From assembly GCA_964019695.1 (NCBI GenBank), contig OZ026521.1, positions 34,852,774-34,916,773 on the forward strand: a stretch of 64,000 bases of DNA, read 5' to 3'. The stretch comes from Loripinus fragilis (taxonomy: Eukaryota > Mollusca > Bivalvia > Lucinida > Lucinidae). Below, piece by piece: positions 26,101-38,100 of the stretch (the stretch's first letter is position 1; every line of letters begins with the position of its first letter). Under the pieces are notes generated by a model. That model was given only the letters and a program-made list of their open reading frames with translations, had not been told where the DNA came from and ran no database searches. A program made the translations under genes and the position numbers.

Positions 26101-29100
26101 TATTTTTAAGTGGCCGGATAAGTTTTACTGTACTAACTTATCAAAGGAATCATCACCTATTTATGCAAGGTTGGCATTCAGTTAAAGCATTTTTACTTCA
26201 CAATGACCTTGGCGCGATTTGTTACAACCATGCAAGTAGCTGTCTTGCAAACGGGTAGTTCGTGAAGTAAAATTTGGTGACATAGCTGACATGTAAATTT
26301 ACATAACTTGCCATAAAGTGATCGGTATTTTAATAAAGATTGGCAGCTTCGAATGTCTACATACAACTTTTGTTTTTTTATAGTTCCTTTACTGGATTGC
26401 CTGATCAACGTTTAGAATTAAACACTACAAATCTAAAAAAAGACTATTAGACAAAAAATATCATTATTTTGAAATGATTTCAAAAACTATATATCAGTGG
26501 CGTTTAAGCACCCACACAATTAATGAAATCATTAAGGTCGTTATTAACCTTTATCAGTTACCCCTCATATTAACTGGAGTGTTGCACGTTGACCTGATAA
26601 ACGTTGCCTATATCCCGGCATGTGCCTTTATCAGGTCATAAAGACGTTGCACTTTTTCAATGACGTCGTCAATGACTTTAAATCGACAGAGAAAGCAATA
26701 ATTACGTCATAATCGCTAGTTTGAACAAACTTGTTAACTGATAAATAGAACATCCAGGTTTGCGTCTTTTGATATCAAGTTTACCAGGCTCGGCTTCGAG
26801 AACCCATGTTAAATACCTCGGCAAGCCTCGCGATTCAACAAGAATCCTTGAAGCCTTGTCTGGTAAACTTGATACCAAAATAAACTCACCTAGTATTCTC
26901 TATTTATTAATAGTCAATGGAATTTTTTCATTGTCACCTTAAACCATTTCTTAAACTCCACCTATAAGCAGACACTATGAAAAGCTAGATTAAGTATAAA
27001 ATGTTTAGATATTACATTCTACGATATGATAGAAAAGTGCAAGCATATATTTTCTTGCACACCGGATAAGGATATCTGAGATTTTTCCCTGGGATAGAAA
27101 ATCTTATCTTACCCATGTTATCTTACCCAGGACGTCAAGTAACGTCATCATGTGAAATTGCATATGGAGCTTATTTTAAAATAAATAAATTAATTTATTT
27201 ATACATAAATAAAAACAGTGGTGAGCAAGAAACAGAATATATTATTCGCGTGAGGGTAGGATAGAAAAATACGTCCCTCGGGATCACCATTTGTCATCCC
27301 TCGGCAAGCCTCGTGATGTCAAACGGTGATCCTCAGGACGGATTTTTACTATCCTACCCTCACACTCATGATAGATTCTTATTATATAAACAGGGTAAAG
27401 CCTGCTGGTTTCCTGGTTCTTATTTCCAAAGTTAACATATGCCACATGTCTTTTGTTTGTCTTGTAGCTATTGTTACACTCCTTGAGAATAGTAAAGATT
27501 CTGGTGAACAGTATGTCCGTACAGTGGCATTCCTCAAGAAAGGCAACAGTTTTGGGGTAAGTTATTATCTTAGAGAATAGTTAAGAGCCTAGAAGCAGTA
27601 CGCCTGTACAAAGGCATTCCTTAGAAACTGTAAAGTTATCTTGCAGTCGCAGTAACTATCCTATAGAACAGCAAAGATTCTAGTGAGCAGTATGTATGTA
27701 CAGTGGCAATACTCAGGAAAGGCAACAGTTTGGGGAAAATTATTATTTTAGAGGATAGTTAAGAGTCTAGAAGCAGTACACCTGTACAGTGGCATTCCTT
27801 AGAAAATGTTAAGTTATTTTGCAGTCGCTGTAACTATCCTATAGAACAGTAAAGATTCTAGTGAGCAACTTATGTCTGTCTATGTGGAATTCCTCATAAA
27901 AGGCAACAGCTTTGGGGTAAGTTATCTTGCAGTCGTAGTAATTATTCTAGCAAACAGCATGTCCATACATTGGCATGCCTCAGAAAAGGCAATTTATCTT
28001 GCAGTCAGAGAAATAATTCTTTTGAACAGTAAAGATTCCAGCGAGCAGTTTGTCCGTACAGTGGCAGACCTCTGGAATGGCAGCAGTTTTGGGGTAAGTT
28101 ATAGAGAATACTAGGTGAGTGTCTTTTGATATCAAGTTTACCAGGCAAGGCTTTGAGAACGCATGTTGACATCGCGAGGCTTGCCGAGCGATTCAACATG
28201 CGTTCTCAAAGCTGAGCCTGGTAAACTTGATATCAAAAGACGCGAACCTGGTATTCTATTTATCAGTTTGTACCCATTGTTGAACACTCTTCAAACTAGC
28301 GATTATGACGTAATTTTTGATTGTTGTGTTGATTCAGCGTCATTAGCTACGTCATTCAAAAAAGTGCAACGTCATCATGACCTGATAAAGGTAACATGCC
28401 GTGAGATAGGAAACGTTTATTAGGTTATGTTGAAACAATTCAGTTAATATTAGAGGTGACTGATAAATCTTGCAGTCATAGTTACTATTTTAGAAAACAC
28501 TAAAGAGAATAGCCAGCAGTATGTCCGTACAGTGGCATTCCTCAGGAGAGGCAACACTTTTGGGGCAAGTTTCTTACAGTTGTATAAATTATTGACCTTG
28601 GACTGTTCCCTAAACAGTAAAGAGTCTAGCGAGCAGTATGTCCGTACAGTGGCATTCTTCAGGAAAGGCAACAGATATGGCGTAAGTAGTAATTATTCTA
28701 GCGAACAGTAAAGATTCTAACGAGCAGTTTGCCCATACATTGGCATGCCTCTGGAAAGGCTATTTCTATGGTAGTCAGAGTAATTATTCTAGTGAAAGTA
28801 ACAATTCTAGCGAGCATATGTCCGCACAATGGCAATTCTCAGGAAATGCAAGAGTTTTGGGGTAAGTTGGGGTTACTTATTTCTTGCAGTCGTACATAGA
28901 GAATACTAGGTGAGTGTCTTTTGATATCAAGTTTACCAGGCAAGGCTTTGAGAACCCTTGTTGACATCGCGAGGCTAGCCGAGCGATTCAACATGTGTTC
29001 TCAAAGCCGAGCCTGGTAAACTTGATATCAAAAGACGCGAACCTGGTATTCTATTTATCAGTTTACCCATTGTTGAACACTCTACAAACTAGCGATTATG

Positions 29101-32100
29101 ACGTAATTTTTCATTTTTGTGTTGATTCAGCGTCATTAGCGACGTCATTCAAAAAGTGCAACGTCATCATGACCTGATAAAGGTAACATGCGTGATATAG
29201 GAAACGTTTATTAGATTATCATATGATTATGTTGAAACAATTCAGTAAATATTAGGGGAGACTGATAAATTTGTTTACTATGCACAATAAGTTCAGCAAT
29301 TTCTTATGTTCCGCATCTTTATGAGCTCATCTTTGTGCAATATCGAACAATTTGAATTGCAATGACGAGAACAGGATCTTATGCAAATGAAACCACGGAT
29401 TTACAATCTCCATCCTTTGAGTAGGCATTTGGTGAGAGCAAGAATTGCTGGAGGGGTCAGTAAGCAAAATTCACATCCGTTGTAAGTGATGCTAAAATGA
29501 TAAGCATGTGATTTTTTGTTTGGTGGTTTTACATATTCCTCATGCAGCATACGCCTATAAAAACTATTGGTTATGTGACAGGTGTGATAGAGATTTCATG
29601 CTGAAAAAATCAGCTGCCATCAATGACGTCAAAACGTAGTCATAATTTGATTAAACTTCTTATGTTAATATGCGTTTCCATTCAACAGAGACTCAGTTTA
29701 CAAAGATGGTATAGGCTTACAATGTAGCTCATCTTATGGTTGATTGAAACATTAAGTAACTGGAAAATGGTACGACGCATTTTCGAGATATCGGTGAGGT
29801 TAGATTTTATCTTTCGGCTCATGCTCTGTAGCCATGAAGATGTTTTATTCAACATTATTTGTCTGAATGTGTTGGAAGGCATCAAACAGTTTTAATTGTC
29901 AATGTGGTTCAAGAAAACCGACTAGAAACACCGTTTAAAGGCGATAACGTAAAAGCATTAATAAAAGCGTCAAATTGTGAAAAATTTGTCCTTTATTTCT
30001 CTGAGAAAAGTCAAAAAATTGCAGCATTTGCTACGCTTTTTTGGTTTTCTGTGTCCAAACAATCGCCTGAAAAAGGTTTTGGCTTCCCCCAATGATCAGA
30101 AAACCCGTCAGAAATACCCTCGCTACCCGCTATGATTAAAATTTAACTTGACTTTAGCACGGTCGCTGTGTTTGGTCATTCCGTATTTTTTTAGATGGAA
30201 ATTCTTGTCAGATGATCGGTGTTTGTATCTTAATGACAGCAAATGAAACTTGAGATCTGATGTGGATGGATTCATAAATACAAAACAATTGCTAAACTTA
30301 TTGTGCATATTATAGTAAGTATACTAGAGAACAGTAAATATTCCAGCGAGCAGTATGTCTGTACTGTGACAGGCAACAGTTTTGCGGTATGTTATCTTGC
30401 AGTCGTGGTAAGTATTCTACAGTCCTAACCACAAACCCACTTGTCTGCCTCTTATTGAGGCTGCTGAGATAATTGATGTAAGTTAATAATAACATCAGGG
30501 TAGGACAAATATTTGCCTACCACTGTGGTTGCTAATTAAGAACACTTGGTCTGGACAGAAGGTGAGAAGTTGGGACAATGTATATGTGACTTATCAGAGT
30601 CTCCACCGTTAGCTGATAGAATATTCTACCAAAATTTACTGCTTAGACTTTTAAAAGGGTGCAACATGGAATTTTATGCATGAATAATTGTTGCATTACT
30701 TTGAAGTGGGGTCCGTACCAGTATTTCTAATGACAGGGCCATGATCAGGCAGATCTGCAGTATCAAGCCTGAGGATGTGGCCACAGTTAGGTCAAGCGAG
30801 CTACTGGCAACGCTTGGGTATGAAGACCTTGACCTCATTTTGAGAGGGAAGGCCTCGCTGTTCTGAACATTTGGAGCGTTCTAGTGGTACAGTCAGAATA
30901 GCATGTGATACAAAGGTTGATGGTAGGTGTTGGCCAGGGAGGCCCAAGCTGACATGGAAGAAACCGACGGAGAACGACTGTCGTGAATGGAAGCTCACGA
31001 CAGTTGACCCTCAATAAAAGAGCAGATGGAGATCTGGTGTGAGTTCTGCTATGCGTGCAGCTAGCCAGCTACCTGGAAGGAGGCCCAGACTCCCTGTCGC
31101 CCCCTCCCCTCCTGGATCCGTCCTTGGTATGACAGGATAACTGTCGTGATGTGACTGAACATCACTAATGCAACAAAGATAGTTTCCTCATCTACATGTA
31201 GGTTATTCCTTAGGCTAGTTGTTTGCGAGAGGAAGTTTGAATACAAGCCTTATAGCCAGAAATACAGGCTTCGAGGTTTTAAAATAATTTTTTACACTCA
31301 ACTCAATTGAGCATGAATTTTCAACTGCTCATAAAACTAAAATGCAAACAAATAAAGAAGTTTCTTGCTTTAAGTCTCTCTGATGTTGTGTTTATCATGC
31401 TAATAAATGTTAAAATGCCAACAATTACAATTATGAGCAGGATAAATTTCGTGCTCAGCTGAGTATGAAAAAAGTGTAATAACCTCAGGACCAGACTTCG
31501 AGGTTATAACTCTTTTTTCATATTCAACTCAACTAAGCAGGAATTTTCCCTGTTCATAAAGGCTAAACTACCGAGAAAGATAAAGCTTTTTCTGAAGTTT
31601 TATTTATCCTGCTAATAAATGTTAAAATGCCAACACTCTTATAAAAATGAAAGCCATGCTCAGTTGAGTAGAGCATGAAAGATGAAAAAGTTTTATCATC
31701 TTGAGGCCTGCTTTGATTTAAAAAGTAGTTAGACCTGCAAACCAATAGTTTGGAAACGAAAATGAAGAAATCTGTACTATAGGTTCGAAACAGTATACGC
31801 TGGCGCTTTCAACTTAGCTCATAAGATTTTGTTGACCGAAAAGGTTGCTTTTACTAAATGTCGTTTCAGCAATTATTTGAAGACGTCGCCAATTTATCAA
31901 CTGACACGCACAACAAGACCATGACTCGTGTCATGTGAAACATAACAATTTGCTTCTCGTTTAGTTCATGCGCGGACCCAGAGCGGTGGGGGGAATGGGG
32001 TCCGGACCCCCCCCCCCCCCCGAAAAATCACAAAATATAGGGTTTCTAAGCAAAACTGGTCCGGATCCCCTGAAATATCACAAAGCTACCCGAGCCAGCA

Positions 32101-35100
32101 TTCATCGGCACTCCAGCGAAACGCCATTTAAAAGGCGTTTCGCTGGCGTGCCGATGGTGACCCCTTTATAGTGGTATTTGGATCCTACCAGCTCCCTCCC
32201 CCCATCAATTAAAAAAACAAAACCAAAAAACGTCAAAGTTGCACCCCCTCTCATAAACTTTCTGGATCCGCGCATGTTGTCATTCTAAAGCAGGTATGCA
32301 CAGGTGTCCATTGGGGCTCATTTTTCATGTGATGAATCAATTACCTCCCTTAATTTCTCATCGCCCTTGCCAAATTATTACTAGCTAAATATATGCAAAG
32401 AAAATAGATAATATCGCTGGGTATTGTGTTATTGGTGTCAATAATGTTTCACGGTGAAGAAAGATATATCTTAATTTAATAATTAAGTCTAAGTAACATG
32501 CGATATTGAAAAAGGTAGTTTTGCCAATGACTGTCGGCAAACACTACGCTGAGACTTTGCAATACCGCAGCCTTATTAGATTATTCGCCGCCCAGGCCTA
32601 CATACTACCAATGCACATACAAACTGAACGGGTCTTAAAATATTTTTCACACTGATTTTCACAGTTTGGTCTAAATCTCTGCTAACAACTGCACTGTGAG
32701 GTCTCCATTTTGAGTAAGGGCTGGATGTTAAAGGTCATTCTGTTGTGGACGTGGCGCAGTCAATTATTGAAGAAGCCTGAAAAAAGTCCTGAAAGGCATT
32801 TACCCGCGGAGAACAGCAAAAAACCTCTATCAGCCAGTGTACATAAACATTCTAATCAGATGTTCATTTTCGAAAAGAACCATAAGTGGTCAGCAATACT
32901 TGAGTTAGTCCGCTGCAATCATAATGTTTTTTACGCTAAGTAGTTTTGTCGTGATGCAGCTCGATTTATCATTGTCCTGCCGAGCCCAGATGAATCCTTT
33001 ATTTTTTGAAAACAGCGTAGATCCAGATCAGCTGGCTTCTGCAAGAGCCAGCTGATCTGGGTCTACGCGGTTTTCTTTTCAGCCATTAATAACTATGGAT
33101 CCCATAGTTATGAATGTAATTTTGTGATTGAACTTGCTTATAGACAGAAGTAGGTGTATGATATCTAATTCATCGGGACAATGGTTCAAAATATAACATT
33201 TATGATATAATTGTCACCAATAATATTTGGTTTCGTGTTGTAAGAAAATATTCTATTTCTCTAAGTTTCTTGAAATAAATAGGAATAAAAGGACGCACTA
33301 GATTTTTCATATCATGTGACAATCTCTACTAAACGATGGCTGGTTTCTGCTACTCCATAAATCGAATGGTGAGGCAATTGGAATAGGTATGTGTGAGTCG
33401 ACGAAACTCAATCACACCGGGTAGGCGGCTATCGAAAACGTCAATACTATCGACGACCGTAGATCAAAATCGTTAGAAACAGAATTTTCGATTGTCATTT
33501 GTCGTCCGACTGGCGACAAATGCCAATCGAAAACACTGTTTCTATCGATTTTTGATCCGCGTCTGTCGATTTTGAAGAGCGTTTTCGATTGCCGCCTATC
33601 CGGTGTGTCAATTGAAACGACGTTTTCGTTTGTGATTTCGTCGGTCGACCCACGTTCTTGGACTCTCAGAGAACTTTTTATAGTCGCCTAGAGCTACTGG
33701 ATGGGTCGGTCAGTCTCGACCGCGTGTGTTGGACAATTAAAATAATTGTGTATACTGCAAAACATTGCGGCGTCTGGTCAAGTGGTCGGCACCAATACCC
33801 GGTTACTTCTTGTGAGGGAATATTCATACTCAAGTTTTTCATGAAGTAATTTGGAAAAAATGATACATTTGTTCGGTGCAAAGTATTCTAGAATTGCGCA
33901 ACCAAGTAGGAATTCACAGGCTTACTTCGCGCAGAGCCATTCTAGAATGGTATCGATTGCTACTTTGCGCAGGACATATATACACAGTATGTAAACTGAA
34001 ATAAACATCATGTACCCGTTCCTCCTAGCTCACGCCTTATACATTATGAATTACAGCACTCGTGCGTAACCAGTTGTCGGAAATCGTGATGTGAGAGTTG
34101 TTGGTACAGCTGTAATTGCGAGAGCCCACCTATTAAAATTCATTTTTCCATAGATCTAAGTAACTGTTACAGTTACAACCATGTAATCATGTATACATGT
34201 GATTGCCAATTCCACTAAAACCGTGAAATCTGGCATTTAAGCTCGTTTTCGACACAGAACGGCTCTGATTGTGAGCAAGTCGTTTTTTAACAAAGCGAAA
34301 TGCAAAGGAGGAAACCGCTAAAATCATGGAATAAAACGGAATAAAATAGATAAAATGGCTTTTCTGACCTTGTTCGAATGTGTATTGTCTGTATCGCTAA
34401 CAATATAAATCGAAACGTGTACATGTACCTAAATACACGCATTTTCCGACTACTGGTTACGCACGAGTGCTGTTATTCATGTTTATAAGGCGTCAGCTAG
34501 CGGAGGAACGGTACAGGATGTTTATTTCAGTTTACATACTGTGATATATATTAGTTTTATTCACATAACATAATTTAGCCAGCACGTTTCAAGTTTTGGT
34601 ACTTAATGCATAACTTAGACGAGCTACGTATCTGCTCAGTCCAGTCAGAGACATCGCTACTCGCATTATCATGATTATACAAACTGAATGAAGGTAGATG
34701 AATAGATGAGGGATCAAACTAGATATTAGACTCCTTGCTCACTAGATAGCTGTGCATATTACAGTTAAACCTGTGTAAATCGGCCACTAAAAATAGACAA
34801 AACAAAGATCTTAATAACAATTGTAAGCTTAATGAAGGTCGAAAGTATTGCAGAATGCTCCATTAAGCGATAATTGGTCTTGAAAACTAAAAAAAGATGT
34901 ACATTATATCATGGGCTGAACCATATCTGTTTGTGCCATGTGATTAAGGCTTCTGGAGTAAACAAAATTTTGGGGTGTAAAATTAGTAATATGTTGTTAT
35001 CCATCAGTTTAACCATTTCTTATCGACGAGACGGTTCTTTTGAGTACCAACAACATATGTTTTAGTTGAGAAACAAGAACAAAAATTCAAATAAGATTAC

Positions 35101-38100
35101 GCACTCTTATCTGGGGATCTGAATTATGTGAACAACAAATGTGCAGATTGATTTGTGCAGTAGCAGAGTGGGTGTTCACTTTATGATCGAAGTTTAAAGA
35201 TTTTAGCTAGTCTCTGTTGCTGAGCAGACTACTTTTTAGCATAACCACTTAGCGTTGCTCGTGAATTGTTAACCCTTTTAGCTCCACTTTTACTATATAA
35301 AGTATGGGTTGAAGAGTCTAATTAAATTACATGGTCGTGTCAGCATCGATATGACCCACATCAAGAGCCGATCAACAGATCTGTTCATCTGCTACTTGCC
35401 CACATTTTTCTGATTCACAATACCGTTTCCATCTGAATTCATGCTCATTAAAAACACATTTTGTTAACTTGTTAAGGGTTCCTAGGAAGATTGGTTTTAC
35501 CATTAGGTTACCCTCTAAAATAAAGAATTAACCAACTTTCTTACTTACTTACTTATGACGTCTTTTCAGGAGCTTGCTCTTATGCATGGTGCCCGACGTA
35601 GTGCGACGGTAACGTGCAAGACTGACGTTGAACTGCTAGCTGTTAGTAGGGAAGATTTTATAGATATATTCATGCACATCGAGAAGGACCGGGAACCAGA
35701 CCACATACAGTTTCTACGGACTGTTGAATTACTCAGGGGATGGCCTATAGAAAAGTTGCCATATGATAACCCGCGGATATGCCTCTTTACATTTTTCAGG
35801 TAAGATAACCCGCTGTTATGCCTCTTTACGATTTTTCAGGTAAGATAACTGGACGATATGTCTCATTACATTTTTCAGGCAAGATAACCAGCTAATATGC
35901 CTCTTCACGATTTTAGGCACATGCCTTTTAACTTTTTTAGGTAAGATACGAGGGGCGTTCAATATGTAATGAAACAGCCAAGTATATCCCAAAGTTTTAT
36001 ATTTACACACTTCATAATTACTTTCATTAAAAGGTCTGTTTCTTGGCTAAATAAATGTAAAATTGCACTTGTCATCTTATTTACACAAGACACTTTCAAG
36101 ATAGGGTGCTGAAGTACACTGCGATATGAAATAAAAAAATGTTTTCAAAAGCAGATAGCTACATGAGCGAGGGATGTTTTCAGTCTGCTTCTTCGTGTAG
36201 TAAATGTCCATATATTGGAAATTCATACCTGCAAAAAGTTTTGACATTGCTTAATATTCTATGAAATACTGAGGCTTTCATTTTGGTTAAAATCTTCCTT
36301 GATGCTACATTTTTCTGGCATTCCATTGACAAAGTCGTTTTTGCGTGAACGAATACATAGCAAAAATTCATACGAAAATCATTTGTAACATTTTTTCTGG
36401 TCGCTTCGATGTTCATTTGCAAGTAATACAGCCGATTTTGAAATTTCCATATTTAATCTCACTCATAAAGTACCCCAAATACGTCATTTTGAAATAAGAA
36501 AATCACTTAAAAGAATGCCATCATTAACTTACACTGAAATGGATCAGAAAAAAATACCGCGTTTCATTGATGTTTGCATTCAGATGCATTCTTTGGACAT
36601 TGTTACACGTATTTACATGTACATAATATGGCTGGGTAATTTCAGACAATAAAATTATAGGAAACGAAAATGGTATACCGCTTAGATGAGATACCTCTAG
36701 ATATTGGTTTCAGATTAGCTGGTCTGCTGCCTATGCACTGTGTGTATTGAAACTTCGATACAATCAAAATTGTCCTTTCTTGGTACAAAGCCACATTTCC
36801 GATTTTCAAGGACCATTCATATTTTAGTGCTACGTCCATTGCTTTAAACGACGTCAGCGTAAGAGGGGGTAACGTAATAAACCGTTTGCACGAGAAATCG
36901 GTACCGCTTAAACGTTTGTATCGTGAAAGCAGATAAAGGGGAAAGGAATCAGAAAACTATGGATATGTGATTCATGCATGTTAAATATTTGATTTAAAAA
37001 ATGCAGCATGCCTTTCTATCTTTGTTAAAACGAGTCTTTACAATTCGGAGGAAAATATATGCAGTGTATATAAGTGTGCTTTTTAAAAAGTCTGTAACTT
37101 ATTGAATTTGGAAAGATAAAAAATGTTTCGTGCACCATTATAACGGCGACGCTTTGATCTTTCGTTTGGCATATGGCATTAAATCCTAACGCGTTTGTGG
37201 ATGGAGTTATAAATGGGTTTTCATTACATATTGAACCCCCCTCGTAATACGAGGATATGCCTCTTAACGTGTTTTAGACAAGATAACCCGCAGATATGCC
37301 ACTACTTTTTCAGGTAAAATAACACACGGATATGCCACTTTACATTTTTCAGGTAAGACAACCCGCGGATATGCCTCTTTACGTTTTTCCAGGTAAACAT
37401 CGCAGTTTCAAGTGGCCAAACGCATGATATATCGGCACTCACCTCATCGGCGAGCATCAAAGGCCCAGATGAGCCTACCTATATGTGCAGGCTCACCAGA
37501 GCATCTTTGCTACATACACAAACTATAGTTGTTGATGAAGGCAAAGACCAAATATCAGACTTCTTGCCCTACTTGATAGCTATGCATGAATGTTAAAATA
37601 GTAATAGTCATCTTCGCAAGCCAAGGGTACTAACTCCACTTCGTTCCTTACGAAGTGGAGTTAGTACCCTTGGCTTGCGAAGATGAAGGAACGAAGTGGA
37701 GTTAGTACCCATGGCTTTCAAGGTCATATGAAGGAACGAAGTGGAGTTAGTACCCTTGGCTTGCAAGGTCATCTTCGCAAGCCAAGGGTACTAACTCCAC
37801 CTCGTTCCTTACGAAGTGGAGTTAGTACCCTTGGCTTGCGAAGATGAAGGAACGAAGTGGAGTTAGTACCCTTGGCTTGCGAAGATGAGTAATAGTAAGC
37901 ATGTGCGATAAGTACCAGGTCCAATGATTTTTATCATGTTGCGTTTGGTTTATTTTCAGAAGAGGCGTGTTACTCTGTAAAGACAGCAATACCTCGGAAT
38001 GGATCTACATAGTAAAGACAGGTTCGTGTCGAGTACTCAAAGATCTCATTGAGACAAGGCCTAACATCCCTGGGCTTGAATTTATTGATTACTCAGCATT

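Noticed and set aside
28580..28681. Exon-6 copy c8 as a third usable alternative exon
   Set aside because: It has splice sites and an open 3' half, but it is 102 nt and does not fit the phase left by exon 5.
37680..37888. Repeated short peptide MKERSGVSTLGLR from the 41-bp unit
   Set aside because: A unit length of 41 is not a multiple of three, so the frame is not maintained between units.
37617..37888. CRISPR-like look of regular repeats
   Set aside because: Repeats are nested in both orientations without unique spacers, in an intron of a eukaryotic gene.
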